Source: Streptococcus salivarius (GTDB lineage Bacteria > Bacillota > Bacilli > Lactobacillales > Streptococcaceae). Taken from it: 64,000 nt of DNA. The stretch lies in contig NZ_CP015283.1 in NCBI RefSeq assembly GCF_002094975.1, positions 1,287,501 to 1,351,500 on the forward strand, in the 5' to 3' direction. The notes beneath the pieces were generated by a model. That model was given only the letters and a program-made list of their open reading frames with translations, had not been told where the DNA came from and did not search any database. A program made the translations under genes and the position numbers. Below are positions 8,780-18,216 of the stretch, one piece after another; position 1 is the first letter of the stretch, and each line of letters opens with the position of its first letter.

Positions 8780-9769
8780 ATGAAAAAAATTATCAATAAA
8801 CCTGAAAATGTTGTGACAGAGATGCTAGATGGTTTGGCTTATGTTCACAGTGATTTGGTGCATCGTGTTGAGGGGTTTGACATCATTGTAAGAAATGAGC
8901 AGGCTGCTGGTCAAGTTGGTCTCATTTCTGGTGGTGGAAGTGGTCATGAGCCAGCCCACGCTGGTTTTGTGGGTGATGGTATGCTTTCAGCAGCCATCGC
9001 AGGTGCAGTGTTCACATCACCAACACCTGATCAAATTTTGGAAGCTATCAAGGAAGCAGATCAAGGGGCTGGTGTCTTCATGGTTGTTAAAAATTATTCT
9101 GGGGACATCATGAATTTTGAGATGGCTCAAGAATTGGCTGAAATGGAAGGTATCGAGGTTGCCAGTGTCGTTGTGGACGACGATATTGCTGTGGAAAATA
9201 GCCTCTATACTCAAGGTCGTCGTGGGGTTGCAGGTACCATTTTCGTGCATAAGATCCTAGGTCATACGGCTCGCGAAGGTAAGTCACTGGCTGAAATCAA
9301 AGACTTGGCTGACAAGATTGTTCCTAATATCCACACCATTGGTTTGGCCCTTAGTGGTGCGACGGTTCCCGAGGTTGGTAAACCTGGTTTTGTCCTAGCA
9401 GAGGATGAAATTGAATACGGTATTGGTATCCATGGTGAACCAGGCTATCGCAAGGAGTCTATGCAACCTTCTCGACAGTTAGCTGAAGAATTGACTGGTA
9501 AGCTCCTTGAAGCCTTTGAGGCTAAGTCAGGTGAACGCTATGCCCTTCTCATCAATGGTATGGGTGCGACACCTCTCATGGAGCAGTATGTCTTTGCTAA
9601 TGATGTGGCAAGTATTCTTGGAGATGCCGGACTAGATGTGGCATATAAAAAATTAGGTAATTACATGACATCTATTGATATGGCAGGCCTCTCATTGACT
9701 CTGATGAAGATTGAAGATGAGGCTTGGCTTGAGGCTTTGGAGAGTCCAGTTAAGACTATTGCTTGGTAG
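8780..9769 (+). CDS. dhaK: PTS-dependent dihydroxyacetone kinase, substrate-binding subunit DhaK
   Basis: DhaK holds dihydroxyacetone covalently as a hemiaminal so that DhaL can phosphorylate it. The 329-residue length fits the PTS-type subunit. The glycine-rich GGGSGHEPAHAGFVGDGML block (about 51-69) is present. The substrate-binding histidine falls in YGIGIHGEPGY at residue 218, the same number as in E. coli DhaK. A ribosome site AAAAGGAG precedes the ATG. It is the first gene of dhaK-dhaL-dhaM-oxidoreductase. No dhaS or dhaQ activator is visible nearby, so regulation probably rests on the upstream cre site. Confidence 0.95.
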   Translation: MKKIINKPENVVTEMLDGLAYVHSDLVHRVEGFDIIVRNEQAAGQVGLISGGGSGHEPAHAGFVGDGMLSAAIAGAVFTSPTPDQILEAIKEADQGAGVFMVVKNYSGDIMNFEMAQELAEMEGIEVASVVVDDDIAVENSLYTQGRRGVAGTIFVHKILGHTAREGKSLAEIKDLADKIVPNIHTIGLALSGATVPEVGKPGFVLAEDEIEYGIGIHGEPGYRKESMQPSRQLAEELTGKLLEAFEAKSGERYALLINGMGATPLMEQYVFANDVASILGDAGLDVAYKKLGNYMTSIDMAGLSLTLMKIEDEAWLEALESPVKTIAW

Positions 9770-9800
9770 TCTGACGTGAGAACTAGAAATTAGGTATATT

Positions 9801-10376
9801 ATGGATAAAACAGTTGCAGTAAAATGGATGCAAGACTTTGACCAAAAAGTTGAAGCAGAAAAAGACCACTTGTCTGAATTAGACGGTCCTATTGGAGATG
9901 GTGATCATGGTGCTAACTTGGCGCGTGGTATGGCGGCAGCCATTGAGGCTATTAACACTACTGAACCAAAAAGTGCAGCAGAAGTTTTTAAGGCGGTGTC
10001 AATGGCCTTGATTAGTAAGGTTGGTGGTGCCTCAGGTCCGCTTTATGGGTCTGCCTTTATGGGCATGATGAAGGCTGAACAAGCTGGTCAGGATTTGGCA
10101 GGTGTGCTTGAGGCAGGTCTCGAGATGATTAAAAAACGTGGCCATGCAGAAGCCGGTGAAAAGACCATGGTGGATGTTTGGCATCCAGTTGTTGAAGCTG
10201 TCAAACAAGGCCAACTCACCATTGATGTCATTGATCAAGCTGTTCTTTCAACCAAGGAAGTTGCGGCTACAAAGGGGCGTGCCTCTTATGTCGGTGAGCG
10301 TTCAATTGGTCACATTGACCCAGGTTCCTATTCGTCTGGCTTACTCTTCAAAGCCTTACTAGAAGCGGAGGAATAG
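9801..10376 (+). CDS. dhaL: Dihydroxyacetone kinase, ADP-binding subunit DhaL
   Basis: DhaL carries a tightly bound ADP that is rephosphorylated by DhaM and then donates phosphate to dihydroxyacetone on DhaK. The nucleotide/Mg site is visible as DGPIGDGDHGANLARG (about residues 28-43), with KVGGASGPLYGSAF and GRASYVGERS, GHIDPGSYSS further on. The 191 residues match the family size. It sits 31 bp after dhaK and 3 bp before dhaM, so it is clearly co-transcribed. Confidence 0.95.
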   Translation: MDKTVAVKWMQDFDQKVEAEKDHLSELDGPIGDGDHGANLARGMAAAIEAINTTEPKSAAEVFKAVSMALISKVGGASGPLYGSAFMGMMKAEQAGQDLAGVLEAGLEMIKKRGHAEAGEKTMVDVWHPVVEAVKQGQLTIDVIDQAVLSTKEVAATKGRASYVGERSIGHIDPGSYSSGLLFKALLEAEE

Positions 10377-10379
10377 GAC

Positions 10380-10754
10380 ATGCCAGAACTTGGAATTGTG
10401 ATTGTATCCCACTCTGCTGATATCGCTAAAGGTTTGGTGAGTCTGATTCGTGAAGTTGCACCAGATATTCCTTTAACGGCTACAGGCGGTCTTGAAGATG
10501 GTGGACTGGGATCTAGTTTTGACCATGTTCAAGTAGCAGTGGATAGTCAGCCTGCTAACCGTCTCTTGGCCTTTTATGATCTGGGCAGTGCTCGCATGAA
10601 TTTGGAGATGGTTGAAGAATTTTCAGACAAGGAAATCCTTATTCAGCAGGTACCTCTCATTGAGGGGGCCTATGCGGCATCAGCCTTGCTTCAGGCAGGA
10701 GCGAGTGAAGTTGAAATCTTATCACAGATAAATGAATTAACCATTCAAAAATAG
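10380..10754 (+). CDS. dhaM: PTS-dependent dihydroxyacetone kinase phosphotransferase subunit DhaM
   Basis: DhaM passes phosphate from HPr to the ADP on DhaL. It is a single EIIA-mannose-like domain of 124 residues with the phospho-acceptor His11 in GIVIVSHSADIAKGL and the GTGGLEDGG-like loop (TGGLEDGGLGSS). Unlike E. coli DhaM it has no fused HPr or EI domain, which is the usual Firmicute form and means it relies on the general HPr. It starts 3 bp after the dhaL stop. Confidence 0.93.
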   Translation: MPELGIVIVSHSADIAKGLVSLIREVAPDIPLTATGGLEDGGLGSSFDHVQVAVDSQPANRLLAFYDLGSARMNLEMVEEFSDKEILIQQVPLIEGAYAASALLQAGASEVEILSQINELTIQK

Positions 10755-10768
10755 AATAAAGGAAAACT

Positions 10769-11752
10769 ATGACAAATCAAATTAAGTATAAATGGGCTAG
10801 TCTTGGGACGGGTGTTATTGCCAATGAATTAGCGCAAGCACTTGCAGCACTTGGCGGTAAACTCTATTCCGTTGCAAATCGTACCTATGATAAGGGAGTG
10901 GCCTTTGCTGAGACATATGGTATTGAAAAGGTTTATAAAGAGATTGATGAAGTGTTTAAAGATCCTGAAGTGGATATTATCTACATTTCAACGCCTCACA
11001 ATACGCATATCAATTTTCTTCGCAAGGCACTCGCAGCAGGTAAACACGTCCTCTGTGAAAAATCTATCACCTTAAATAGTGAGGAATTGGCAGAAGCTAT
11101 CCAACTCGCCGAAGAAAATCATGTCAAACTGGCAGAAGCCATGACCATTTTCCATATGCCTATCTATCGAAAACTATCTGAAATCGTGGAAAGTGGTAAG
11201 CTAGGTCCCCTTAAGGTTATTCAGATGAACTTCGGTTCTTATAAAGAATATGACATGACCAACCGCTTTTTCAATCGTAATCTAGCTGGTGGTGCCCTAC
11301 TTGATATCGGTGTCTATGCCCTATCCTTCGTGCGTTGGTTTATGACATCACAACCGACAGAGATGGTTTCACAGGTTAAATTAGCTCCAACTGGTGTTGA
11401 TGAACAAGCGGGTATTCTCCTTACCAATGCAGAAGGGGAAATGGCGACGGTGACGCTAAGTCTTCATGCTAAACAACCTAAACGTGGCACCATCGCTTAT
11501 GACAAGGGCTATATCGAACTTTACGAGTACCCACGTGGGCAAAAGGCGGTCATTACCTATACGGAAGATGGCTCACAAGAAGTCATCGAGTCAGGAGAAA
11601 CTGCCAAAGCCCTCCAGTATGAGGTCCTAGACATGGAAGCAGCTGTTGCAGGCGAGGATGATCATACCTACCTCAATTACAGCCGAGATGTCATGGAGCT
11701 CATGACTCAACTCCGCAAAGATTGGGGCTTGGTCTACCCAGAAGAAGAGTAG
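10769..11752 (+). CDS. Gfo/Idh/MocA family NAD(P)-dependent oxidoreductase
   Basis: This is a predicted sugar/polyol or diol dehydrogenase of 327 residues. The N-terminal Rossmann fold starts with WASLGTGVIANELA (GxGxxA-like). The dehydrogenase hallmark CEKS is present in HVLCEKSITLN, where Lys is the usual catalytic base, and the C-terminal domain has GGALLDIGVYALSF, the common GGxxxDxGxH/Y motif. It begins 14 bp after dhaM with its own ribosome site (AAAGGAAAA) and so belongs to the dha operon. A role in triose or glycerol metabolism is inferred from position; the substrate is unknown. Confidence 0.88.
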   Translation: MTNQIKYKWASLGTGVIANELAQALAALGGKLYSVANRTYDKGVAFAETYGIEKVYKEIDEVFKDPEVDIIYISTPHNTHINFLRKALAAGKHVLCEKSITLNSEELAEAIQLAEENHVKLAEAMTIFHMPIYRKLSEIVESGKLGPLKVIQMNFGSYKEYDMTNRFFNRNLAGGALLDIGVYALSFVRWFMTSQPTEMVSQVKLAPTGVDEQAGILLTNAEGEMATVTLSLHAKQPKRGTIAYDKGYIELYEYPRGQKAVITYTEDGSQEVIESGETAKALQYEVLDMEAAVAGEDDHTYLNYSRDVMELMTQLRKDWGLVYPEEE

Positions 11753-11895
11753 CGATTAGATGATAAACAAGACCAGTATAATGTACTGACTACAAAAGAT
11801 AGACAGTCTCTTAAAAGGATTTAGCCCTGCATAAGATAGGAATAGGTCCATTTAACCGATTCTATATAAATACATTTATGTCAAAGGAGAAAGAC

Positions 11896-12987
11896 ATGAG
11901 AAATTTTGCAAGTCCGTCACGTTACATTCAAGGTGAAAATGCCTTATTTGAAAATGCAAAAGCCATTTCAGAATTGGGAACTCATCCTGTTTTACTATGT
12001 GACTCAGTCGTTTATGATATTGTAGGTAAACGTTTCGAAGAATACCTTGTTCAAAATGGACTCACAGTTGTACCAGTCTTCTTTAATGGAGAAGCATCGG
12101 ATAATGAAATTAATCGTGTGGTCAGCCTAGCCAAAGAAGAAGACTGTGATTTAGTTATTGGACTCGGTGGTGGTAAGACTATCGATAGTGCAAAAGCTAT
12201 TGCAGACCTTCTACAATCGTCAGTTGTTATTGCCCCAACTATCGCATCTACAGATGCTCCAGTTTCAGCTTTGTCTGTTATCTATACTGACGAGGGTGCC
12301 TTTGAGCGCTATATCTTCTATTCTAAGAACCCAGAGTTGGTTTTGGTGGATAGTAAAGTGATCTCTCAAGCACCAAAACGTTTGTTAGCATCTGGTATTG
12401 CAGATGGCTTAGCAACTTGGGTAGAAGCTCGAGCAGTTATGCAAGCCAACGGAAAAACTATGCTAGGTAAACACCAAACTCTAGCAGGGGTTGCCATTGC
12501 TGAACGCTGTGAAGAGATTCTTTTTGCAGATGGTCTACAAGCCATGGCTGCTTGTGAAGCTAAAGTGGTAACGCCTGCCCTGGAAAATATTATTGAAGCT
12601 AATACCCTTCTTAGTGGTATTGGATTTGAAAGTGGTGGTTTGGCTGCTGCTCATGCCATCCATAATGGTTTCACAGCTCTCACTGGCGATATTCACCATT
12701 TGACTCATGGTGAAAAAGTAGCCTACGGAACTCTTGTGCAATTGTTCTTAGAAAATCGTCCAAAAGAAGTTTTGGATAAATACATTCGCTTCTATCAACA
12801 AATTGGCATGCCAACTACTCTTAAAGAAATGCATCTTGAAAATGCAAGCTACGAAGATCTTCTCAAGGTTGGTCAACAAGCGACTATTGAAGGAGAAACT
12901 ATCCATCAAATGCCATTTGAAGTGAAAGCCTCTGATATTGCCCAAGCAATCGTAGCAGTAGATGCTTATGTTAATGGATTGGACTAA
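11896..12987 (+). CDS. gldA: Glycerol dehydrogenase, iron-containing alcohol dehydrogenase family
   Basis: It oxidises glycerol to dihydroxyacetone with NAD, providing the substrate for DhaK. I start it at ATG 11896 because AAAGGAG lies 7 bp upstream; an in-frame ATG at 11878 has no ribosome site. The NAD-binding GLGGGKTIDSAKA is present, and the metal ligands are the Asp in GIADGLATW and the His residues in AAHAIHNGF and HLTHGEKVAYG. The length (363 residues) is usual for GldA. A 143-bp gap separates it from the oxidoreductase and contains a TATAAT (11775-11780), so it may have its own promoter in addition to read-through. Confidence 0.92.
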   Translation: MRNFASPSRYIQGENALFENAKAISELGTHPVLLCDSVVYDIVGKRFEEYLVQNGLTVVPVFFNGEASDNEINRVVSLAKEEDCDLVIGLGGGKTIDSAKAIADLLQSSVVIAPTIASTDAPVSALSVIYTDEGAFERYIFYSKNPELVLVDSKVISQAPKRLLASGIADGLATWVEARAVMQANGKTMLGKHQTLAGVAIAERCEEILFADGLQAMAACEAKVVTPALENIIEANTLLSGIGFESGGLAAAHAIHNGFTALTGDIHHLTHGEKVAYGTLVQLFLENRPKEVLDKYIRFYQQIGMPTTLKEMHLENASYEDLLKVGQQATIEGETIHQMPFEVKASDIAQAIVAVDAYVNGLD

Positions 12988-13010
12988 GTAAATGAGGTCT
13001 TTTGTAAGGA

Positions 13011-13056
13011 AAGTGCCTCTATTCCCGTATAGGAATACTATCCCCCTCAGGCACTT
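13011..13056. repeat. Nested inverted repeat downstream of gldA
   Basis: AAGTGCCT (13011-13018) pairs with AGGCACTT (13049-13056). Inside, TATTCC (13020-13025) pairs with GGAATA (13032-13037). No T run follows, so it is not a simple terminator; it could stabilise the mRNA end. Confidence 0.5.
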
Positions 13057-13086
13057 ATCCCAACAGGATAGACAAATTGTTATAGG

Positions 13087-13127
13087 AAAGGGTTCAGTTC
13101 TGTATTAGATAGGACTGAGCCCTTTTT
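13087..13127 (+). terminator. gldA terminator
   Basis: AAGGGTTCAGT pairs with ACTGAGCCCTT (one G-U pair), followed by five T. Confidence 0.85.
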
Positions 13128-13228
13128 ACTATTTAAAAACCAATATTTCCAAAGTCCCTCAAAGCGGTTTAAGAACTTTTGAAAACATAAAACATTTTCA
13201 AGAAATCTTGATTTAACAGTCATTTCCC

Positions 13229-13257
13229 TTGTGTAAGCGTTTCAAAAGGTGTATACT
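13229..13257 (+). promoter_or_regulatory. Promoter of the 114-residue membrane protein gene
   Basis: TTGTGT and TATACT are separated by 17 bp, 33 bp upstream of the GTG start. Confidence 0.6.
13232..13245 (+). promoter_or_regulatory. Candidate cre site inside the promoter spacer
   Basis: TGTAAGCGTTTCAA differs from TGTAANCGNTTNCA at one position. It overlaps the -35 and spacer, so binding would block polymerase. Confidence 0.45.
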
Positions 13258-13289
13258 ATAAATGAAAAGATAGGAAAAGGAGATGACTA

Positions 13290-13634
13290 GTGGCTAGTAT
13301 TACAATTGAAGCGAGCAAGGTAGCTAGAAAGAGTCCTATTCGCGTAGACACTAGTCTTGTGGGGACAGTTTCTGGAGTGGAAGACGTGAGCGTTTCCCTA
13401 CCATCGTCAAAAGCTCGTTTGAGTGTCGGAAAATTGGGTTACAAGTCTAACACTATTACGGTGGAGGACGGGCAAATTGTCCGTGTTACTAGCAATTTTC
13501 TAAATCGCTTTATAGCGATAGCGCCATTGTTACTTTATCTTGTTGGAGGTCGTTATCTTCCACTTGTTGCTGTCCTATCTACTATAATTTTGCTTTTTAG
13601 CTTACCTTTTCTCAAGTTAGAAATCGTAGGCTGA
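13290..13634 (+). CDS. Hypothetical small membrane protein, 114 residues
   Basis: I do not recognise a family. The start is a GTG at 13290 placed 7 bp after AAAGGAG; the nearby ATG at 13283 is out of frame and closes at once. Residues 1-68 are hydrophilic, basic and beta-rich (KARLSVGKLGYKSNTITVEDG), and residues about 70-110 form one or two membrane segments, giving an N-terminal soluble domain anchored at its C-end. It stands alone between terminators, with a promoter overlapped by a cre-like sequence. Confidence 0.65.
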   Translation: MASITIEASKVARKSPIRVDTSLVGTVSGVEDVSVSLPSSKARLSVGKLGYKSNTITVEDGQIVRVTSNFLNRFIAIAPLLLYLVGGRYLPLVAVLSTIILLFSLPFLKLEIVG

Positions 13635-13642
13635 TTAGAATC

Positions 13643-13709
13643 GGGAGTGGCTTAGCCCTCTGTTTGATACCTTTAACTCACTTTTTCATAATAATGCTAG
13701 GCCACTCCC
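13643..13709 (+). repeat. Intergenic hairpin element, copy 1 (about 70 nt, GGGAGTGG ends)
   Basis: GGGAGTGGC and GCCACTCCC form the outer stem of a 67-nt element. Its interior contains a 22-nt stretch (13671-13692) identical to the reverse complement of 46665-46686 in a second copy of the element. The T-rich right flank could let copy 1 act as a terminator for the preceding gene. Confidence 0.65.
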
Positions 13710-13750
13710 TTTTCATTGGGAACGGGTCGAGACGAAAGAGTGGGTTATCA

Positions 13751-13783
13751 AAAAGGGAACTCGATAGAGTTTCCCTTTTTTTT
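13751..13783 (+). terminator. Terminator downstream of the 114-residue gene
   Basis: AAAAGGGAACTC pairs with GAGTTTCCCTTTT (one bulge) around a GATA loop and is followed by a T run of eight. Confidence 0.75.
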
Positions 13784-13803
13784 CTCCAGCTAAAGTGATT
13801 TCG

Positions 13804-13840
13804 AAAAGACCCCAGTTGGTAAAACTGAGGTCTTTCTTGT
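13804..13840 (-). terminator. Terminator of the DUF1846 gene
   Basis: AAAGACCCCAGTT pairs with AACTGAGGTCTTT (one mismatch) just past the minus-strand stop codon. T-rich sequence is short on the minus side. Confidence 0.6.
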
Positions 13841-13853
13841 TTTAAATCATGAA

Positions 13854-15338
13854 TTACTTACGGTACAATTTGTCGTATTGATAGTAAGGATCGAAGGTCA
13901 CATTGATACCGAGCTTACGAAGAACATTTTTGTCTTCATCGGTAAGAATGATTGTTGAGTGAGCTTCAGAACCTTTGAGGTTACCAAGTTCCTCCATGGC
14001 ACGGGCCGCATCCGCATTGTTGGCAGCAGTAATGGCCAAGGCGATAAGGATTTCGTTGGAGTGGAGACGAGGATTACGGCTACCCAGATGGTCAATTTTC
14101 AGACCTTGGATAGGTTTAACCACTTCAGGCTCGATAAGTTTAGTATCCTTATCAATACCTGCAGAAGTCTTGATAGCATTAATCAAAGCAGCTGCAGTTG
14201 GACCAAAGAGTTCTGAATTCTTACCAGTGACGATTTGACCATTTGGCAATTCGAGGGCAAGAGCAGAACCACCTGTTTCTTCAGCCTTAGCGCGTGCTGC
14301 AACGACCACTTGGCGATCTTCAGGAGTAATACCAAGATCATTCATGAGCAACTCAATCTTCTTGACAGCAGTCTCAGGAACACGTTCATTTTTGAAATCA
14401 AGAACGGTTTGATAGTAGCGACGGATGATTTCTTGTTTAGAAGCTTCTTTGGCTGCCTCATCATCCGTAATGGCAAAACCAACCATGTTAACACCCATAT
14501 CCGTAGGTGAAGCGTAAGGTGACTCACCAAGGATGCGCTCAAGCATACGTTTGAGGACTGGGAAAATCTCGATGTCTCGGTTGTAGTTTACCGTAGTTTT
14601 GCCATAAGTTTCCAAGTGGAAGGGGTCAATCATATTGACATCATCAAGGTCGGCAGTGGCAGCTTCATAGGCCAGGTTGACTGGGTGATGAAGTGGCAAA
14701 TTCCAAACTGGGAAGGTTTCAAATTTTGCATAACCTGATTTGATGCCATTGATTTGGTCGTGGTACATGTTAGACATACATGTCGCCAATTTACCAGAAC
14801 CAGGACCAGGAGCAGTAACTACGATAAGGTTACGGCTAGTCTTGATATAGTCATTTTTTCCCATACCTTCAGGAGAAATGATATGGTTCATATCCGTCGG
14901 ATAGCCCTTGATAGGGTAGTGGATGTAAGACGTGATGCCATTTTTTTCCAGTTGGTTACGGAAGGCATCAGCCGCAGGTTGACCTGAATACTGCGTAATA
15001 ACAACAGAACCCACATAGATATTGAGCTCGTTGAATTTATCAATCAGACGAAGGACCTCTTGGTCGTAAGAAATGCCAAGGTCACCACGAGCCTTAGAGT
15101 GCTCGATATTGCTAGCATTGATGGCGATAACCACTTCAACCTGATCTTTGAGCTCTTGAAGGAGCTTGATTTTATTGTCAGGCTCATAACCAGGAAGGAC
15201 ACGAGCAGCGTGGAAATCCTCCAACATTTTACCACCAAACTCCAAGTAGAGTTTCCCGTCAAACTGGTTAATACGCTCCAAAATATGGTCGCGTTGCAGA
15301 TTCAAATACTGTTCAGAACTAAAAGCTTGTTTCTTCAT
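13854..15338 (-). CDS. DUF1846 family protein, 494 residues
   Basis: This is a conserved cytoplasmic protein found widely in streptococci and clostridia. The sequence matches the DUF1846 (PF08903) pattern throughout: [25 protein letters not shown] near the N-terminus, [15 protein letters not shown], then [18 protein letters not shown], where the glycine-rich loop suggests a nucleotide or phosphate site. Length is normal for the family. The biochemical function is not established; the structural resemblance to nucleotide-dependent enzymes is only a hint. It is monocistronic and divergent from the restriction locus. Confidence 0.88.
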   Translation of the reverse strand: MKKQAFSSEQYLNLQRDHILERINQFDGKLYLEFGGKMLEDFHAARVLPGYEPDNKIKLLQELKDQVEVVIAINASNIEHSKARGDLGISYDQEVLRLIDKFNELNIYVGSVVITQYSGQPAADAFRNQLEKNGITSYIHYPIKGYPTDMNHIISPEGMGKNDYIKTSRNLIVVTAPGPGSGKLATCMSNMYHDQINGIKSGYAKFETFPVWNLPLHHPVNLAYEAATADLDDVNMIDPFHLETYGKTTVNYNRDIEIFPVLKRMLERILGESPYASPTDMGVNMVGFAITDDEAAKEASKQEIIRRYYQTVLDFKNERVPETAVKKIELLMNDLGITPEDRQVVVAARAKAEETGGSALALELPNGQIVTGKNSELFGPTAAALINAIKTSAGIDKDTKLIEPEVVKPIQGLKIDHLGSRNPRLHSNEILIALAITAANNADAARAMEELGNLKGSEAHSTIILTDEDKNVLRKLGINVTFDPYYQYDKLYRK

Positions 15339-15656
15339 AAATAAAAATACCTCTGAGAAAAATTATATCAAATGCCGAGGGTAAATGCTATTGGCGAGAG
15401 ACGATTTATGGGAGAAAGAAGAGTGTGAATCTTAAATTTAGATGGAAAAGGTAGGAGTTTGATTCAGATTTTATGATGACTCAAAATCATACTAATGTCG
15501 GTAATAAGCCTGGGATGCCCTTTGTGTGAAGGTGAAATAGAAAGAATAATGGTTGTCAACTAACTGTTGATGACCATTTGTTATATCCCCTATTTTTACA
15601 GCTTAAAATATGCTAGAATAACAGTTATATATCATAGTTAGAAAAGGTCATATAAT
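15339..15656. other. Divergent intergenic region before hsdM
   Basis: The 318 bp contain an imperfect hairpin at 15548-15578 and an extended -10-like TGCTAGAAT near 15608-15616 that may be the hsdM promoter, although a convincing -35 was not found. No gene is seen. Confidence 0.5.
15548..15578 (+). repeat. GGTTGTCAAC-type hairpin, copy 1
   Basis: GGTTGTCAAC pairs with GTTGATGACC across a 5-nt loop with two G-U type mismatches. The stem is nearly the same as the dexB terminator at 35432-35470, but there is no T run after it. Confidence 0.5.
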
Positions 15657-17228
15657 ATGTCAAATAAAGAAAACAGAGAGATTGAAGAGCTCCAAAATAA
15701 AATTTGGAAAATTGCGGATGATGTCCGTGGAGCGGTTGATGGTTGGGATTTCAAACAATATGTTCTAGGAATTCTATTTTATCGTTTTATTTCAGAAAAC
15801 ATGGCTGCATATTTTGATAAAGCTGAACATGAAGCAGGCGACTTAGAATTTAGCTATGCAAATTTGAGTGATGAAGAGGCAGAAGAAGATTTCAAACCAG
15901 GGACTGTCGAGGATAAGGGATTTTTCATTCTTCCAAGTCAGCTTTTTAAAAATGTTGTGAAAAATGCGTCTAAAAATCAAGAGCTAAACACTGATTTAGC
16001 AAATATCTTTCAGTCTATAGAGGAATCAGCAATTGGTCACAAGTCTGAAGATGCTATCAAAGGTTTGTTTGATAACTTAGATACACGGAGCAATATCTTA
16101 GGTGGAACAGTTGCAGAAAGAAATAAACGTTTATCTGACATATTAAATGGCATTAATAGTATTAACTTTGGAAATTTTGAAGAAAATGATATAGATGCTT
16201 TTGGTGTCGCTTATGAATTCTTGATATCCAATTATGCCAGTAATGCAGGAAAAAGCGGAGGTGAATTTTTCACACCACAGACTGTATCTAAATTACTCGC
16301 AAAACTAGTTATGGTGGGAAAAGATAAAATCAATAAAGTTTATGACCCCACTTGTGGATCGGGATCACTATTACTACAAATGAAAAAACAGTTTGAAGAT
16401 CATATTTTGGAGGATGGATTTTTTGGGCAAGAAATTAATATGACCAACTTTAACTTGGCTCGTATGAATATGTTCTTGCACAATATCAACTACAATAACT
16501 TCGATATCAAGCGAGGAGACACCCTTTTAAATCCTCAGCATTTAGATGAAAAACCGTTTGATGCTATTGTTTCTAACCCTCCTTACTCTGTCAAATGGGT
16601 GGGAGATGAAGATCCAACTCTCATAAATGATGACCGTTTTGCTCCAGCAGGGAAACTAGCTCCTAAGTCAAAAGCTGACTTTGCCTTTATCATGCATAGT
16701 CTAAACCACTTGTCTAATAGAGGTCGAGCAGCCATTGTTTGTTTCCCTGGTATTTTCTACCGTGGTGGTGCAGAGAAAAAAATACGTCAATATTTAGTAG
16801 ATAATAACTTTGTAGAAGCGGTTATTCAGTTACCTGACAATTTATTTTACGGAACTTCTATTGCGACCTGTATTCTGATTTTGGCAAAGAATAAGTCGAC
16901 GAATGATGTTCTTTTTGTTGATGCTAGTAAGGAATTCAAAAAAGAGCCTAAAAATAATGTCTTAGACCCTATCAACATCAAGAATATCCTTGAATTATTC
17001 GCTAATTATCAAAGTGTGGATTATAAAGCAGCCCTTGCTGGTAATGATGTGATTGGTTCAGAGCAGGATTATAACCTTTCTGTATCAACCTATGTCGATA
17101 AAGAAGATACACGTGATAAGATTAAAATTGATGTGCTCAATAAAGAAATAGCAGAGACCGTTTCAAAAATTGACCACCTACGTTCAGAAATTGACAAAAT
17201 AGTAGAGGAACTGAGCTATGGTAAATGA
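15657..17228 (+). CDS. hsdM: Type I restriction-modification methyltransferase subunit HsdM
   Basis: HsdM methylates adenine in the bipartite target chosen by HsdS and is needed for both modification and restriction complexes. The N-terminal helical HsdM_N domain covers about 10-160. SAM motif I is DPTCGSG at 230-236 and the catalytic motif IV is NPPY at 307-310, as in N6-adenine methyltransferases. The 523 residues match type IC enzymes such as EcoR124I HsdM. It overlaps the next gene by 11 bp and opens a tightly packed five-gene operon with compact junctions. Confidence 0.95.
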   Translation: MSNKENREIEELQNKIWKIADDVRGAVDGWDFKQYVLGILFYRFISENMAAYFDKAEHEAGDLEFSYANLSDEEAEEDFKPGTVEDKGFFILPSQLFKNVVKNASKNQELNTDLANIFQSIEESAIGHKSEDAIKGLFDNLDTRSNILGGTVAERNKRLSDILNGINSINFGNFEENDIDAFGVAYEFLISNYASNAGKSGGEFFTPQTVSKLLAKLVMVGKDKINKVYDPTCGSGSLLLQMKKQFEDHILEDGFFGQEINMTNFNLARMNMFLHNINYNNFDIKRGDTLLNPQHLDEKPFDAIVSNPPYSVKWVGDEDPTLINDDRFAPAGKLAPKSKADFAFIMHSLNHLSNRGRAAIVCFPGIFYRGGAEKKIRQYLVDNNFVEAVIQLPDNLFYGTSIATCILILAKNKSTNDVLFVDASKEFKKEPKNNVLDPINIKNILELFANYQSVDYKAALAGNDVIGSEQDYNLSVSTYVDKEDTRDKIKIDVLNKEIAETVSKIDHLRSEIDKIVEELSYGK

Positions 17229-18216
17229 TGTGATTCTCTATAGAACAGATGATGGCGAGTCAGCTATTGAGCTACATTTGGATAATGGAACAGTCTGGCT
17301 GACCCAACAGGAACTAGCTGAGCTTTTTCAAACTTCCAAGCAAAACATTAGTAAACATATCAAGGCGATCTTTGAAGATGGTGAATTATCGGAGGAGGCA
17401 ACTGTCAACTATAAGTTGACAGTTCAAAATGAGGGGAGTAGAAGTGTTCAGCGAAATGTTGCTTACTATAATCTCGATATGATTTTAGCGATTGGCTACC
17501 GTGTGCGCTCTCCTCGTGGAATCCAGTTCAGGAACTATGCTTCGACAGTCTTGAAAGAGTATCTGATCAAAGGTTTTGCGATGGATGATGAACGCTTGAA
17601 AAACTTGGGTGGAGGCTCTTATTTTAAAGAACTTCTAGAAAGAATCCGAGACATTCGCTCGAGTGAAAAAGTCTTTTACCGTCAGGTTTTGGATCTTTTC
17701 GCGACATCTAGTGATTACAATGCAAATTCACCAGAAGCAAAGAAATTCTTTGCGACGGTTCAAAACAAGATGCATTATGCTATTCACCACAATACTGCGA
17801 GCGAACTCATCTACAATCGTGTTGATAGTAAAAAGGAGTTTATGGGCTTGACTACCTTTAAGGGAGACCTCCCTACTCTATCTGAAGCAAAGGTTGCCAA
17901 GAACTATCTGACAGAGAAGGAACTTCGTGGGCTTAATCAGCTGGTATCAGGATATCTAGACTTTGCTGAAAGACAGGCAGAGCGAGAAGAAGTCATAACC
18001 ATGGCAGACTGGGTGACACATGTAGACCGCATCCTTCAGGCTACTGGCGAAGACTTACTTGATAACAGTGGCTCTATCTCTCGGGAACAGATGAAGCAGA
18101 AGGTAGATAAGGAATATAAGAGCTACCAAGCCAAGACCCTCAGTCAAGTTGAAAAAGATTACCTCAAGGAAATCAAAAGTATTGAAAATCTAGCCAAGGA
18201 AGGAGGGAAATCATGA
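17218..18216 (+). CDS. RhuM family protein within the restriction operon
   Basis: The 332-residue protein matches the RhuM virulence-protein family (PF13310), named from Salmonella SPI-3; its molecular role is not settled. Residues about 25-55 ([26 protein letters not shown]) look like a winged-helix or helix-turn-helix DNA-binding segment. The family blocks [26 protein letters not shown] and [12 protein letters not shown] are present. It overlaps hsdM by 11 bp and hsdS by 4 bp (ATGA), so translation is coupled. RhuM genes recur beside type I systems, which suggests a defence-related accessory or regulatory role; that is inference. Confidence 0.85.
   Translation: MVNDVILYRTDDGESAIELHLDNGTVWLTQQELAELFQTSKQNISKHIKAIFEDGELSEEATVNYKLTVQNEGSRSVQRNVAYYNLDMILAIGYRVRSPRGIQFRNYASTVLKEYLIKGFAMDDERLKNLGGGSYFKELLERIRDIRSSEKVFYRQVLDLFATSSDYNANSPEAKKFFATVQNKMHYAIHHNTASELIYNRVDSKKEFMGLTTFKGDLPTLSEAKVAKNYLTEKELRGLNQLVSGYLDFAERQAEREEVITMADWVTHVDRILQATGEDLLDNSGSISREQMKQKVDKEYKSYQAKTLSQVEKDYLKEIKSIENLAKEGGKS

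Larger units (their letters stand above)
12988..13289. other. Intergenic region with a nested hairpin, a terminator and a promoter
   Basis: The first half holds a nested inverted-repeat structure (13011-13056) and the gldA terminator. The second half holds the promoter and cre-like site of the next gene. No additional frame is supported. Confidence 0.6.
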
